The notes: a model not told the origin generated them from the sequence alone. A stretch of 64,000 nt of DNA from Nesterenkonia natronophila (GCF_003595215.1 NZ_QYZP01000003.1:124001-188000); one strand, 5' to 3'; positions 28,737 through 41,752 are shown, counted from the first letter of the stretch. Numbers and translations are program-made.

Positions 28737-29665
28737 TGAATCTCTCCGCTGCGTGGCGGAGGGCGGCGGTGCTCGGTTCACCCATCAGCCACTCCCGATC
28801 TCCTCAGCTGCACACCGCCGCCTATCAGCACCTCGGTGTGGACATCAGTTACACGCGGTTCGAGGTTGAAGAGGAAACGGTCGAGGAGTTCCTGAGCGAG
28901 CGAGCAGCAGAGCCTAACTGGGTCGGATGGTCGGTCACCATGCCCCTCAAATCGGCCATGGTGCCGCATATGAGTTCCGTCTCCACGCGGGTACAGACGC
29001 TGGGAGTGCTCAACACCGTGCTAGTTGGGCAGGACGCTCAGGGCAGACGGACTCTCCACGGTGAGAACACCGACGTCGACGGGATTGTCAAAGCCCTGAA
29101 GCAAGTGGGGATCACCGGCGAAGAGCCCGCCGCGGCGACTTTCGCCGTCCTCGGTTCGGGCGGGACCGCAGCAGCCGCGCTTGCCGCCGCGGCGGAACTG
29201 AACATGGCAGAAGCTCGCATCTACGCTCGCAGTGCGGCGCGCGCTGCCGGCGGTTCGCTGATCGCCGAGCGTCTGGGCCTACCGTTGAGCATCCGCCCGC
29301 TCAATGCATTGGGGGAAGACCTCAGCGCCGGGCTCTTGGATGTGGTGGTGTCCACGCTGCCGCCACGGGCTGCAGACCCTCTGGCGTCACAGATGCCCAC
29401 TGACTGCAAGTCAAAGCCTGTGCTGCTCGACGTCGCTTATGACCCCTGGCCCTCGGCATTGGCCCAGGCATGGTCACAACGCGACTGGCCGGTCACCAGC
29501 GGGCTGGAGATGCTTCTGCATCAGGCGGTGCGCCAAGTAGAGCTCTTCACGGAGAACACCCGCAACCCAGCTGCGGTCCAGAACGATGCCGATCATTTGC
29601 TGATGGTGCGGAAGATGCGCTCCGCGGCCGGTCTCCATGAGGGAGCGGAGGCACTGGACCGTTAG
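28736..29665 (+). CDS. aroE: Shikimate dehydrogenase
   Basis: Reduces 3-dehydroshikimate to shikimate, probably with NADPH. The 309-residue protein has the substrate-binding [13 protein letters not shown] with its paired Ser, VTMPLKSAM with the catalytic Lys, GENTDVDG with the catalytic Asp, and a Rossmann motif [10 protein letters not shown]. Cofactor-specific basic residues follow in [10 protein letters not shown]. The ATG overlaps the mltG stop by one base. The other chorismate genes aroC, aroK and aroB follow directly; aroA, aroD/aroQ and a DAHP synthase are not in the window. Confidence 0.93.
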   Translation: MNLSAAWRRAAVLGSPISHSRSPQLHTAAYQHLGVDISYTRFEVEEETVEEFLSERAAEPNWVGWSVTMPLKSAMVPHMSSVSTRVQTLGVLNTVLVGQDAQGRRTLHGENTDVDGIVKALKQVGITGEEPAAATFAVLGSGGTAAAALAAAAELNMAEARIYARSAARAAGGSLIAERLGLPLSIRPLNALGEDLSAGLLDVVVSTLPPRAADPLASQMPTDCKSKPVLLDVAYDPWPSALAQAWSQRDWPVTSGLEMLLHQAVRQVELFTENTRNPAAVQNDADHLLMVRKMRSAAGLHEGAEALDR

Positions 29666-29675
29666 GATGAACCCC

Positions 29676-30923
29676 ATGTTGCGTTGGCTCACCTCCGGAG
29701 AATCCCACGGCAAGTCCCTGGTCGGCATCATCGAAGGGCTGCCTGCCGGGATAGACCTGAACACCACTCACGTGCGGCGCGCCCTGGCCCGCCGAAGGCT
29801 CGGCTATGGTCGGGGGGCTCGGATGAAGTTCGAGCAGGACCAGGTTCAGCTGCTCGGCGGTGTGCGGCACGGGCTCACCATGGGCGGACCCGTGGCTATC
29901 GAAATCGCCAATACGGAGTGGCCCAAGTGGGACAAAGTGATGTCCGCCGACCCTGTGGATCCTGAGGAGATTGAGGGTCTGGCCCGTAACGCCCCGCTGA
30001 CTAGGCCCCGACCAGGCCACGCTGACTTCACGGGTATGCAGAAGTACGGTTTCACCGAAGCCCGTCCAGTCTTGGAGCGTGCCTCGGCCAGGGAAACAGC
30101 GACCCGAGTGGCGCTCGGCGCCGCAGCCAATCAGCTGTTAAGCGCGCTGGGTATCACCACTGTCGCTCACACAGTTGCCATCGGCACGGTTTCGTCACCG
30201 GAGAGCTCACCGGTGCCCTCTGCCACTGATATCGAGGCGCTTGACGCTGATCCGCTGCGCTGCTTCGACGCGGAAACCTCCCAATCCATGGTGGCTGAGG
30301 TCGACGCGGCCCATAAAGCCGGTGAGACCCTGGGCGGTGTGGTGGAGGTCGTGGTGGACGGTCTACCGCCGGGACTCGGCAGCTATGTGCACTGGGATCG
30401 TCGACTGGATGCGCGGCTTGCCGGGGCGTTGATGGGTATTCAGGCAATTAAGGGTGTCGAGGTGGGCGATGGGTTCCGTACGGCGGCCCGCCGAGGTTCC
30501 GAAGCCCACGATGAGATTGAGCTCAACGCCGAAGGCCAGGTGGTTCGAGCCACCAACAGGGCCGGGGGCATCGAAAGCGGCATGAGTATTGGCGGAACAC
30601 TCCGGGTTCGAGCCGGAATGAAGCCCATCGCTACGGTTCCGAAGGCCCTGCGGACCGTGGATGTGGCCAGCGGAGAGACTACCACCGCGCACCACCAGCG
30701 CAGCGACGTCTGCGCGGTGCCCGCAGCCGGTGTCGTAGCGGAAGCTATGGTCCAACTGGTCCTGGCTCAAGCCGTCTTGGAGAAATTTGGCGGCGACAGC
30801 CTCGCAGAGGTCTCCCGAAACCTGCGGTCGTACCTCGAATCGCTCCCTGACATTGGCGCAAATCCGGAGGCCAGCGGGCACCAAGGCGACCCGATGCAGG
30901 CTCCGGCGGCTATGCAGCCCTGA
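29676..30923 (+). CDS. aroC: Chorismate synthase
   Basis: Converts EPSP to chorismate using reduced FMN, the branch point to aromatic amino acids. The 415 residues start [21 protein letters not shown], carry the conserved GRGARM region, [28 protein letters not shown], and [12 protein letters not shown], and end with [20 protein letters not shown]. The chosen ATG matches the usual N-terminus; an ATG three codons earlier is possible. TAGGAT ends 7 bases before the chosen ATG. It can be read as an internal -10 box giving a leaderless transcript, or its AGGA as a Shine-Dalgarno. aroK starts inside its stop codon. Confidence 0.97.
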   Translation: MLRWLTSGESHGKSLVGIIEGLPAGIDLNTTHVRRALARRRLGYGRGARMKFEQDQVQLLGGVRHGLTMGGPVAIEIANTEWPKWDKVMSADPVDPEEIEGLARNAPLTRPRPGHADFTGMQKYGFTEARPVLERASARETATRVALGAAANQLLSALGITTVAHTVAIGTVSSPESSPVPSATDIEALDADPLRCFDAETSQSMVAEVDAAHKAGETLGGVVEVVVDGLPPGLGSYVHWDRRLDARLAGALMGIQAIKGVEVGDGFRTAARRGSEAHDEIELNAEGQVVRATNRAGGIESGMSIGGTLRVRAGMKPIATVPKALRTVDVASGETTTAHHQRSDVCAVPAAGVVAEAMVQLVLAQAVLEKFGGDSLAEVSRNLRSYLESLPDIGANPEASGHQGDPMQAPAAMQP

Positions 30924-31441
30924 TGAACAATATTGTCCTAATCGGCCCGATGGGGTCAGGCAAATCAACAGTCGGAGCCGTGCTCGCCCGGCGCCTGGGC
31001 CGACCACACGTGGACACGGACCAGTTCTTCGTGGCCCGACACGGTCCCATCCGTGAGTACTTTGCCGTTCACGGAGAAGAAGCTTTCCGCGCCGCCGAGG
31101 AACAACTCGTGGCGGAGCTGCTCGACTCGCCCCGCCCCTCAGTGGTGAGTCTGGGCGGTGGATCCGTCACATCAGCAGCTACGCGCGAACTCCTGAAGAC
31201 CCAGTTCGTGGTGATGCTCGATGTCACCGAGGCCCAGGCGAAGGCCAGAATCGGAGACGCCGCGACACGCCCCGTGCTCACCGCGGGCACCTCGGCACCA
31301 CCGATCGAGCGGTGGAAAAACATCTACGCCGAACGGGAACCGCTCTACCGCGAATGCGCCGACCTGATCGTCAGCGCCGCCGAAGCAACGATCGAAGACC
31401 GAGCCCGACACATTATTGAGGCTATGAGGAGAGAACGATGA
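30923..31441 (+). CDS. aroK: Shikimate kinase
   Basis: ATP-dependent phosphorylation of shikimate at C3. The 172-residue NMP-kinase-like protein has Walker A GPMGSGKST at 8-16, the shikimate-binding DTDQFF at about 32-37, SLGGGSVTS, and a lid region with the Arg-bearing TRPVLTAG and the C-terminal YREPLY-like AEREPLYRECADL. The ATG is joined to the aroC stop (TGATG) and the stop overlaps aroB (ATGA), so the three are translated as a coupled set. Confidence 0.95.
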   Translation: MNNIVLIGPMGSGKSTVGAVLARRLGRPHVDTDQFFVARHGPIREYFAVHGEEAFRAAEEQLVAELLDSPRPSVVSLGGGSVTSAATRELLKTQFVVMLDVTEAQAKARIGDAATRPVLTAGTSAPPIERWKNIYAEREPLYRECADLIVSAAEATIEDRARHIIEAMRRER

Positions 31442-32568
31442 GTACAGAACCCACTGTCATCACAGTCGGAGAAGGAACAGGTGCCGGGGGGCAGGAGCTC
31501 GGCTACAGCGTTGTCGTCGGGGAGGGTCTGTTGGCGCAGCTGCCCGGGCTCGTGGGCCCGCAGGCCGAGCGTGTCTTGGTCATCCATCCCCGCGCGCTGC
31601 GCGCCACCGGCGATGTGGTCCGGGAAGACCTCGAGAAGGCCGGCTACCAGGCTGTCACCGCTGAGATTCCTGATGCCGAAGAGGGCAAACATATACAGGT
31701 TGCCGCGTTCTGCTGGCAGGTCCTGGGGCAGAATGACCTGACCCGCTCAGACGCCATCGTCTCTGTCGGGGGAGGAGCCGTCACCGATGTGGCAGGCTTC
31801 GTCGCCGCTACCTGGCTCCGCGGGATCCGCATTGTTCACATGCCCACCACACTGCTGGGCATGGTGGACGCCGCGGTGGGAGGTAAGACGGGGATCAACA
31901 CCGCTGAGGGTAAGAACCTCGTCGGGTCGTTCCACCAGCCCGCAGGTGTGCTCGCTGACCTAGAGACGCTGGCCACACTGCCCCGGAACGAGCTCGTGGC
32001 AGGACTGGCTGAGGTGGTCAAATGTGGGTTCATCGCCGATGAGGAGATTCTCCGCACCGTGGAGCGCTCCCCGGAAGAGGTCCAGCGGTGGGACTCCGCT
32101 GAGCTGCGGGATCTCATTGAGCGGTCTATCCGAGTCAAAGCCGGCGTGGTCGGCCGGGACGTCAGGGAGTCGGGGGTCCGTGAGTCGCTGAACTACGGAC
32201 ATACCCTGGGGCACGCGATCGAACTTGCCGAACGGTACCAATGGCGCCATGGCGCCGCGATCTCGGTAGGCATGGTGTTCGCCGCTGAATTGGCCCGGAG
32301 TCTGGGCCGCCTTTCCGACGTCGAGGCGGACCGGCACCGTGAGATCCTCACCAGCCTAGGTCTGCCGACTACCTACCGCGACGACCGCTGGAACCAGCTC
32401 TTGGAAGGCATCCGACGGGATAAGAAGAATCGAGGCGAGACCCTGCGGTTCGTTCTGCTTAACTCGATCGGTTCTCCGGCTACGGTCGAGATCCCCGATC
32501 CTTCAATCCTGTTCGCGACCTACCAGGAGATCGCGGAGCCGGCCTCCAGCACCACCATCTCCCTGTAA
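31438..32568 (+). CDS. aroB: 3-Dehydroquinate synthase
   Basis: NAD- and metal-dependent cyclase that converts DAHP to 3-dehydroquinate. The 376 residues contain the NAD-binding SVGGGAVTDVAGFVAATWLRG, MPTTLLGMVDAAVGGKTGIN, the metal ligand regions ELVAGLAEVVKCGFI, and LNYGHTLGHAIE and WRHGAAISVGMVF with ligand His residues. It ends the aro block; 91 bases separate it from efp, and a TAGGAT box at 32591-32596 there may be the efp promoter. Order aroE-aroC-aroK-aroB-efp-nusB is standard for this lineage. Confidence 0.97.
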   Translation: MSTEPTVITVGEGTGAGGQELGYSVVVGEGLLAQLPGLVGPQAERVLVIHPRALRATGDVVREDLEKAGYQAVTAEIPDAEEGKHIQVAAFCWQVLGQNDLTRSDAIVSVGGGAVTDVAGFVAATWLRGIRIVHMPTTLLGMVDAAVGGKTGINTAEGKNLVGSFHQPAGVLADLETLATLPRNELVAGLAEVVKCGFIADEEILRTVERSPEEVQRWDSAELRDLIERSIRVKAGVVGRDVRESGVRESLNYGHTLGHAIELAERYQWRHGAAISVGMVFAAELARSLGRLSDVEADRHREILTSLGLPTTYRDDRWNQLLEGIRRDKKNRGETLRFVLLNSIGSPATVEIPDPSILFATYQEIAEPASSTTISL

Positions 32569-32590
32569 GGACTGACGAGGGTGCAGCCTG

Positions 32591-32596
32591 TAGGAT
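32591..32596 (+). promoter_or_regulatory. Candidate -10 box for efp
   Basis: TAGGAT sits 23 bases after aroB and 63 bases before the efp start. It is the same hexamer seen before pyrD, metK and aroC. No good -35 is visible, so confidence is limited. Confidence 0.35.
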
Positions 32597-32659
32597 GGGT
32601 CGCCGGTATCCGGTTGACCGAGACCATCGCACCGTGACAACAGAAGGTAAGACGAACCT

Positions 32660-33223
32660 GTGGCAACTTCCAATGACATCAAGAACGGCTCTGTGCTCAA
32701 GCTGGAGGGCCAACTGTGGAACACACTTGAGTTTCAGCACGTCAAGCCTGGCAAAGGTGGAGCGTTCATCCGCACCAAACTGAGGAATATCACCTCAGGC
32801 AAGGTCGTGGACAAGACTTTCAACGCTGGGGCCAAAATCGAGTTGGCCACGGTGGACCGCTCCGATTACCAGTACTTGTACCAGGACGGTGAAGACTTCG
32901 TCTTCATGGACCTGCGCGACTTCGACCAGATCAGCGTCCCGGCTGCGACAGTCGGCGACGCAGCGAACTTTCTCTTGGAATCCCAGAAGGTCTCAATCGC
33001 GATCAACGAGGGCACCCCGCTCTACCTAGAGATGCCCCCTTCAGTGGTCCTGGAAGTGACGCAGACTGATCCCGGTCTGCAGGGCGACCGCTCGAAAGCT
33101 GGGACCAAACCTGCAACTCTGGAGACCGGGCACGAGATCCAGGTGCCACTCTTCGTTGAGCAGGGCACTAAGGTGAAGGTGGATACTCGAAGCTCTGAGT
33201 ATCTCGGCCGAGTCAACGACTAG
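32660..33223 (+). CDS. efp: Elongation factor P
   Basis: Ribosome-binding factor that relieves stalls at polyproline. The 187 residues comprise the KOW-like N-terminal domain with the tip loop [10 protein letters not shown], where the conserved Lys at the tip is the residue modified in other bacteria, and two OB domains ([22 protein letters not shown]; then [12 protein letters not shown] and a C-terminal [13 protein letters not shown]). The actinobacterial tip contains a proline-rich loop and is thought to act unmodified. The GTG start follows AAGGTAAGACGAACCT. nusB begins 4 bases later. Confidence 0.97.
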   Translation: MATSNDIKNGSVLKLEGQLWNTLEFQHVKPGKGGAFIRTKLRNITSGKVVDKTFNAGAKIELATVDRSDYQYLYQDGEDFVFMDLRDFDQISVPAATVGDAANFLLESQKVSIAINEGTPLYLEMPPSVVLEVTQTDPGLQGDRSKAGTKPATLETGHEIQVPLFVEQGTKVKVDTRSSEYLGRVND

Positions 33224-33227
33224 CACT

Positions 33228-33635
33228 GTGGCGAAACGAAGCAAAGCCCGGCAGCGGGCATTAGAGATCCTCTTCGAGGCCGAGCAGCGCAGCATGGACC
33301 CCCAGCTGGTGCTGAATACTCGCGTGGAGAAGGCGGAACTGATCGTCAACGACTATGTGCGCACACTCATCCAAGGAGTGGCGGAGCATCGCGACGAGAT
33401 CGATGAGCTGCTGGCGACCTACGCACGGGGGTGGACCCTGGAACGCATGCCTCCGGTGGACCTGATGGCACTGCGCATCGGCGCCTGGGAACTGCTCCAT
33501 AATGAGGAGATCCCCGACTCAGTCGCCGTCTCCGAGGCGGTGACGCTGGTCCGGAAACTCTCCACCGACGAGTCGCCGGGCTTCGTCAACGGAGTGCTCG
33601 GCAGGCTGCAGAAGCTCAAACCCACACTGGGCTGA
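33228..33635 (+). CDS. nusB: Transcription antitermination factor NusB
   Basis: Small helical RNA-binding factor that with NusE (S10) binds boxA in rRNA leaders and aids rRNA synthesis. The 135 residues begin with the signature AKRSKARQRALEILFEAEQR and end with PGFVNGVLGRLQKL, both typical; RIGAWELLHNEEIPDSVAVSEAV is the central conserved helix pair. The GTG start lies 4 bases after the efp stop. The 83-base gap to pyrR holds the pyrimidine operon promoter and PyrR site. Confidence 0.95.
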   Translation: MAKRSKARQRALEILFEAEQRSMDPQLVLNTRVEKAELIVNDYVRTLIQGVAEHRDEIDELLATYARGWTLERMPPVDLMALRIGAWELLHNEEIPDSVAVSEAVTLVRKLSTDESPGFVNGVLGRLQKLKPTLG

Positions 33636-33652
33636 GCTGCTGCGACCACCTG

Positions 33653-33658
33653 ATAGGC
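33653..33658 (+). promoter_or_regulatory. Candidate -10 box of the pyr operon
   Basis: TAGGCT lies 17 bases after nusB. Transcription would begin near 33665, giving a leader of about 54 bases that contains the whole PyrR hairpin. No -35 box is obvious. Confidence 0.45.
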
Positions 33659-33675
33659 TGACGCAGACAATCCTG

Positions 33676-33711
33676 CTCCTTTAAAGATCGTCCTGTGAGG
33701 CGAGGAAGGAG
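33676..33711 (+). promoter_or_regulatory. PyrR-binding RNA hairpin sequestering the pyrR Shine-Dalgarno
   Basis: The apical part reads GTCCTGTGAGGC, matching the PyrR recognition consensus (UCCNGNGAGGY). The flanks CTCCTT and AAGGAG are perfect complements and form the lower stem; inside it TCG pairs with CGA. The 3' arm AAGGAG is also the Shine-Dalgarno for the pyrR GTG, 7 bases downstream. Binding of UMP-PyrR would therefore hold the ribosome site closed, the translational mode described for mycobacterial PyrR. Confidence 0.85.
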
Positions 33712-33718
33712 TCACAGC

Positions 33719-34282
33719 GTGACCCGCTCACCTGAGACCGCAACGGTCATGACCGCGGCCGATATCGACCGCGCGCTGACCCGCATAGCCCACGAAATTG
33801 TCGAGGCCCAACGTGGTGCCGACGAACTGATCATATGCGGGATTCCGCGCCGCGGCGTCCCGCTCGCACGCCGGTTGGGGGCAAAACTCGCTGCCATTGA
33901 TTCGGCGTTCGACCCGCTCACCTCGGTAGGTTCCCTGGACGTGACCATGTACAGGGATGACCTGCGGACCTCCGTAGCCCGTACCCCTGAGCCTACCCAG
34001 CTTCCCGCCCGGGGCATCGACGGTCGCACCGTGGTCCTGGTGGACGACGTGCTCTATTCGGGGCGCACTGTCAGAGCCGCCCTCGATGCGCTCTCCGACT
34101 ATGGGCGGCCCCAGGTGGTTCGATTGGCTGTGTTGGTGGACCGCGGACACCGGGAACTGCCCCTGCGTGCTGATCACGTCGGGAAGAACCTCCCCACCTC
34201 CCGGAGTGAACGGGTGGGTGTGCGCCTGGCTGAGATTGACGGCCTGACAGCCGAGGAGGAAAAGGTGGTGATCATCCGGTGA
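33719..34282 (+). CDS. pyrR: Pyrimidine operon regulator / uracil phosphoribosyltransferase PyrR
   Basis: RNA-binding regulator that with UMP represses the pyr operon, and a weak uracil phosphoribosyltransferase. The 187 residues have the PRPP motif [22 protein letters not shown] split as [26 protein letters not shown] near the N-terminus, and the basic [16 protein letters not shown] surface for RNA. The GTG start is chosen for its ideal Shine-Dalgarno (AAGGAG, 7-base spacer), which is embedded in a PyrR-type hairpin, so pyrR represses itself and the coupled genes. An in-frame GTG 8 codons upstream lies within that hairpin and is unlikely. It overlaps pyrB. Confidence 0.96.
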   Translation: MTRSPETATVMTAADIDRALTRIAHEIVEAQRGADELIICGIPRRGVPLARRLGAKLAAIDSAFDPLTSVGSLDVTMYRDDLRTSVARTPEPTQLPARGIDGRTVVLVDDVLYSGRTVRAALDALSDYGRPQVVRLAVLVDRGHRELPLRADHVGKNLPTSRSERVGVRLAEIDGLTAEEEKVVIIR

Positions 34283-35274
34283 AGCACCTCCTGGACACCC
34301 AGGGCCTCGCCTATGACGACGCCCTTGCGATCCTGGATACCGCAGATGAGATGACAGCTGTCTCTTCCCGGGAAGTCAAGAAGCTCCCCACACTGCGCGG
34401 ACGCACGGTGGTCAACCTGTTCTACGAGGACTCCACCAGGACTCGAATCTCCTTTGAAGCCGCAGCCAAGCGGCTCTCAGCCGATGTGATGAACTTCTCC
34501 GCCAAGGGTTCCTCGGTTTCCAAGGGTGAGTCGCTGAAGGACACGGTGCAGACCCTCGACGCGATGGGCGCCGATGCCATTGTCATCCGACACAGCGCCT
34601 CCGGCGCCGCGGCCCAGCTTGCAGCATCTGACTGGTCAGAAGCTGCCGTGATCAACGCCGGTGACGGCACGCACGAACATCCCACCCAGGCCCTCCTGGA
34701 CGCGCTCACCTTGCGCCGCGGCTGGAGCGCTGCCCACGCGAGCAGCCCTCGGGGCAGCGACCTCTCAGGAATGAGGGTGCTCATCGTCGGTGATATTGTC
34801 CACTCGCGCGTGGCGCGTTCCAATGTGTGGCTGCTGCGAACCCTGGGTGCCGATGTTCACCTGGCAGCACCAGCGACCCTTCTTCCCTACGGCACGGACT
34901 CGTGGCCGGTGACGATCCACTACAGCCTCGACGATGCGCTGAGCGCAGCGCCGGACGCCGTGATGATGCTGCGGGTTCAGGCGGAACGCATGGGGGGAAC
35001 CTTCTTCCCGACTGCGGCCGAGTACGCAAGGCGCTGGGGACTCACCGATGAGCGGCTCGCGGTCGTAGAGCGGCTCCGGCAGGGCACCACGGACGCCGCG
35101 GCGCTGATCCTACACCCTGGTCCCATGAACCGGGGTGTGGAGATATCATCCGCAGCGGCAGATTCGCCCCAGGCCAAGATCCTTGATCAGGTCGCGCACG
35201 GAGTCGCTGTGCGTATGGCTGTGCTGCACCTCCTACTGTCCCAACGTCAACCCGACGGGAGCCACGATGAGTGA
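34279..35274 (+). CDS. pyrB: Aspartate carbamoyltransferase, catalytic chain
   Basis: Condenses carbamoyl phosphate and aspartate. The 331 residues carry the carbamoyl-phosphate loop [13 protein letters not shown], the [12 protein letters not shown] lid, [12 protein letters not shown], and [16 protein letters not shown]. The aspartate domain contains [23 protein letters not shown] and [11 protein letters not shown]. There is no pyrI regulatory subunit nearby, as expected where PyrB pairs with a dihydroorotase. The GTG overlaps the pyrR stop. A 19-codon ORF begins inside the last codons and leads into pyrC. Confidence 0.97.
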   Translation: MKHLLDTQGLAYDDALAILDTADEMTAVSSREVKKLPTLRGRTVVNLFYEDSTRTRISFEAAAKRLSADVMNFSAKGSSVSKGESLKDTVQTLDAMGADAIVIRHSASGAAAQLAASDWSEAAVINAGDGTHEHPTQALLDALTLRRGWSAAHASSPRGSDLSGMRVLIVGDIVHSRVARSNVWLLRTLGADVHLAAPATLLPYGTDSWPVTIHYSLDDALSAAPDAVMMLRVQAERMGGTFFPTAAEYARRWGLTDERLAVVERLRQGTTDAAALILHPGPMNRGVEISSAAADSPQAKILDQVAHGVAVRMAVLHLLLSQRQPDGSHDE

Positions 35275-35326
35275 AGACACAACCGGTCGTTCAGGGTCCG
35301 ACCCGTGGAAAGCGAGAGTCTCATGA
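35267..35326 (+). CDS. Putative 19-residue bridging ORF between pyrB and pyrC
   Basis: Short frame [19 protein letters not shown] whose ATG overlaps the pyrB stop (ATGAGTGA) and whose TGA overlaps the pyrC ATG (TCATGA). It would let terminating ribosomes carry translation through the 48 bases between pyrB and pyrC. It has no family relatives I recognise and may have no role as a peptide. Overlaps at both ends are seen directly; function is inference. Confidence 0.4.
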   Translation: MSEDTTGRSGSDPWKARVS

Positions 35327-36663
35327 AGGACTATCTCATTCTTGGTGCCAGCATCCTCGGAGACGCCCCTACAGACGTAGTCGTCCGCGATGGGAACATC
35401 GCTAGTATCGGCTCCGGGAACGCGGAGCCTCGGGCGAACGTGCCCATGGAAACCATAGATGGCACCGGGCTGATAGCACTCCCCGGCATGGTGGATCTCC
35501 ACGTTCATCTGCGCGAGCCAGGTCGTGAGGACGCCGAGACGGTCGAGACGGGTAGCCGGGCAGCCGCCAAAGGCGGATTCACCGCTGTGCACGCCATGGC
35601 TAACTCCTCCCCGGTGGCTGACACAGCCGGAGTCGTGGAGCAGGTCCACCGGCTCGGGCAGGACGCCGGGTGGACAGAGGTGTATCCGGTGGGTGCGATC
35701 ACTAAGGGTCTCGGTGGGAAGGTGTTGGCTGAACTGGGGGCCATGGCAGAGTCCTCAGCCAAGGTTCGGATGTTCTCCGACGACGGGCACTGCGTGAACA
35801 ACGCGCAGCTGATGCGCCGGGCCATGGAGTACGTCAAGACCATCGACGGGTTCGTCGCCCAACATGCCCAGGATGCAGATCTCACCGGCTGGGAGACCGA
35901 GAGCCCCGCGCAGATGAATGAGGGAAGAGTCTCCGCCACACTTGGTCTCCCCGGTTGGCCAGCTGTCGCGGAAGAGGCGATCATCGCCCGGGATGTGCTG
36001 CTGGCTGATTACGTCGGGTCCAGAATCCACATCTGCCACGTTTCCACCAAGGGCTCGGTGGAGATCATCCGTTGGGCTAAGGAGCGCGGCATTCAGGTCA
36101 CAGCAGAAGTGACTCCGCATCACCTGATGCTCACAGACGAGCTGGTGAAGTCTTATGATCCGGTCTACAAGGTCAACCCACCGCTGCGGACCGAAGCTGA
36201 CACTCAGGCGCTGCGCGAGGCCCTGGCTGAAGGCGTCATTGACGTTATCGGTACGGACCACGCCCCGCATCCCGAGCAGGCGAAGGAATGCGAGTGGGAC
36301 CAAGCCGCCATGGGAATGACGGGACTGGAGACGGCCCTGCCGGCAGTCCAGCATGCCATGGTCGAGACCGGGCTGATCGGCTGGCGACGCTTTGCCGAGA
36401 TCACCTCGATTCGTCCCGCTGAGATTTACGGCCACACTCACCAGGGTCGGCCCATCGCGGCTGGCGAGCCCGCCAATATGATTCTCATTGACCCTTCGGC
36501 TGCCACCACAGTTCACCCAGGCACCCACGCCAGCAAGGGCCGGAACTCACCGTTCAGGGGCATTGAGCTCCCCGGAGAGGTGCGCCATACATTCCTTGGC
36601 GGCCTCCCTGTGATGCTTGACGGGGAGCTGGCCACCCCGCGGAGCACGGGGAGCGCTGCATGA
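35323..36663 (+). CDS. pyrC: Dihydroorotase
   Basis: Zinc amidohydrolase that cyclises carbamoyl aspartate to dihydroorotate. The 446 residues follow the class I pattern: MVDLHVHLREPG with two metal His, GGFTAVHAMANSSP, HICHVSTKGSVEIIR, VTAEVTPHHLMLTDE, and DVIGTDHAPHP with the catalytic Asp. A GTG six codons upstream is in frame, but the chosen ATG matches the usual [10 protein letters not shown] start and has GAGAG nearby. The stop overlaps the following membrane protein gene. Confidence 0.96.
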   Translation: MKDYLILGASILGDAPTDVVVRDGNIASIGSGNAEPRANVPMETIDGTGLIALPGMVDLHVHLREPGREDAETVETGSRAAAKGGFTAVHAMANSSPVADTAGVVEQVHRLGQDAGWTEVYPVGAITKGLGGKVLAELGAMAESSAKVRMFSDDGHCVNNAQLMRRAMEYVKTIDGFVAQHAQDADLTGWETESPAQMNEGRVSATLGLPGWPAVAEEAIIARDVLLADYVGSRIHICHVSTKGSVEIIRWAKERGIQVTAEVTPHHLMLTDELVKSYDPVYKVNPPLRTEADTQALREALAEGVIDVIGTDHAPHPEQAKECEWDQAAMGMTGLETALPAVQHAMVETGLIGWRRFAEITSIRPAEIYGHTHQGRPIAAGEPANMILIDPSAATTVHPGTHASKGRNSPFRGIELPGEVRHTFLGGLPVMLDGELATPRSTGSAA

Positions 36664-37223
36664 ACCCTTTGCTGGCTTATGTCCCTCCCACACTGACTCG
36701 GGCTCCGGAGATGACCGGAACGTATCTGAATTTCCTGTGGGCGGCTCTGGCAGTGGTGGCCGTATTCTGTGCGCTCATTTGGCTGGGGTGGCGAAATCGC
36801 AAGCGCCGACAGGCTGGGGTGCCGGAACCCAGAGATGTACCGCCAGAACTGCTGGAGGCGACTCCTCAAGCAGCGGCCGAAGGAATGGTCATCGGTACGG
36901 TCAAAGGCGGCCAATACTTGGATCGCATCGCCGTCCACGAGCTGGGTCTTCGCACCACTGGACGGGTTGAGGTGCACCCGGCGGGAGTGGCCGTCTTCCG
37001 CTCCGGGGTGCGCAACATCTTCATTCCGGCCGAAGATCTGACCTATGCACGAACGGACCGAGGAATGATCGGGAAGTTTGTTGAAAAGGACGGAGCCGTG
37101 ATCCTTGGCTGGCGACTAGGTACGACCGACGTTGATACCGGGTTCCGGCCACGCCGGGCCGATGAAGGCCGCGCCCTGGTCCAGGCGCTGAACGACCTGA
37201 CTGAAGGAGAGACCACCCTATGA
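36660..37223 (+). CDS. Membrane-anchored PH-like domain protein in the pyr operon
   Basis: A 187-residue protein with one N-terminal membrane helix ([20 protein letters not shown], about residues 22-41), a short basic stop-transfer RNRKRRQ, and a cytosolic beta-rich domain. That domain includes [35 protein letters not shown] and [20 protein letters not shown], resembling bacterial PH-like folds. Its function is not known. It overlaps pyrC at its start and carA at its stop (both ATGA), so it is made in step with the enzymes. Homologues occupy the same place in other Micrococcales as far as I recall, which hints at a role tied to pyrimidine synthesis or its membrane context. Confidence 0.82.
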   Translation: MNPLLAYVPPTLTRAPEMTGTYLNFLWAALAVVAVFCALIWLGWRNRKRRQAGVPEPRDVPPELLEATPQAAAEGMVIGTVKGGQYLDRIAVHELGLRTTGRVEVHPAGVAVFRSGVRNIFIPAEDLTYARTDRGMIGKFVEKDGAVILGWRLGTTDVDTGFRPRRADEGRALVQALNDLTEGETTL

Positions 37224-38453
37224 GCGATTCGTCCACTCACGGAACGCAGCCAGGCACAGCTCAGCCCGGCTCAGACCGAGCCCGTTCCACCGCGGATGAC
37301 AGCCTTGCCCTGCTCGTCCTCGAGGACGGTACAACCTTTGAGGGCACCGCCTACGGCGCACGCGGGACCACACTGGGGGAGGCCGTGTTCTCCACCGGAA
37401 TGACCGGGTACCAGGAGACCCTCACGGACCCCAGCTACGCACGCCAAATCGTGGTCCAGACCGCACCGCATATCGGCAACACCGGCATCAATGACGAAGA
37501 TCCAGAGTCCCGCCGTATCTGGGTGTCCGGCTACGCCGTCCGTGACGCAGCGCGGCTTCCCTCCAATTGGAGATCGGTGCGGACACTGGCTCAGGAGCTC
37601 ATCGATCAGGGCATCGTCGGAATCAAAGATATCGATACCAGGGCCCTCACTCGTCGGCTCCGGAGCCGGGGTTCAATGCGAGCAGGCATCTTCTCAGCCG
37701 AAGCGCTGTTTGACGAGGCAGGTCACCGCCGCGCTCCGGCGGACTTGCTGCAGGCTGTGCGTTCTCAGCCTGACATGCTCGGCGCCCGCTTGGCTGAGGA
37801 AGTCACTTCCGCCGAGCCTTATGTGATCGACCCCGGGGATCACGGTTGGGAGAACGAGCCCATCGCCACTGTGGCGGCGATCGACCTGGGCATCAAAACG
37901 ATGACCCCCGTGCGGATGGCTGAGCGGGGACTGCGGGTCCACGTGTTGCCAGCGACGACCAGCTACACAGACATCGAACAGCTCAAGCCGGACGGGGTCT
38001 TCATCTCCAACGGCCCAGGAGATCCCGCCACCGCAGACACGCAGGTTGGCCTGCTGCGCGAGGTGCTTGATGCTCGGATGCCGTTTTTCGGCATCTGCTT
38101 CGGCAATCAGATACTGGGGCGGGCCCTGGGCTTCGGCACCTATAAGCTGCCTTTCGGTCACCGTGGCATCAACCAGCCGGTGATGGATCACGCCACAGGA
38201 AAGGTTGAAATCACCAGTCAGAACCATGGCTTCGCCGTAGACGCCCCCGTGGGGGAGACTATCTCTGCGCCAGAGTCTCGATACGGACGGGTTCAGGTCA
38301 GCCACTCGAGTCTCAATGACGGGGTGGTGGAAGGCCTGCGCTGCATGGACCTCCCGGCCTTCAGCGTCCAGTATCATCCGGAGGCGGCGGCCGGCCCACA
38401 CGATTCCGCCTACCTCTTCGACCGCTTCGTGGACTTGATGAAGGAGCACCAGA

Positions 38454-38461
<8 letters not shown>
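37220..38461 (+). CDS. carA: Carbamoyl-phosphate synthase, small (glutaminase) chain
   Basis: Splits glutamine and channels ammonia to CarB. The 413 residues have an N-terminal CPSase domain ([35 protein letters not shown]) and a class I amidotransferase domain with [10 protein letters not shown], the nucleophile in [21 protein letters not shown] and the catalytic His-Glu pair in [12 protein letters not shown]. The first 27 residues are disordered. It overlaps both neighbours, and the complex also supplies carbamoyl phosphate for arginine synthesis. Confidence 0.97.

Positions 38462-41752
<3,291 letters not shown>

Noticed and set aside
27693..28781. Minus-strand open frame of 362 codons opposite mltG
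   Set aside because: Mirror of the acidic mltG coding strand; mltG has clear YceG motifs.
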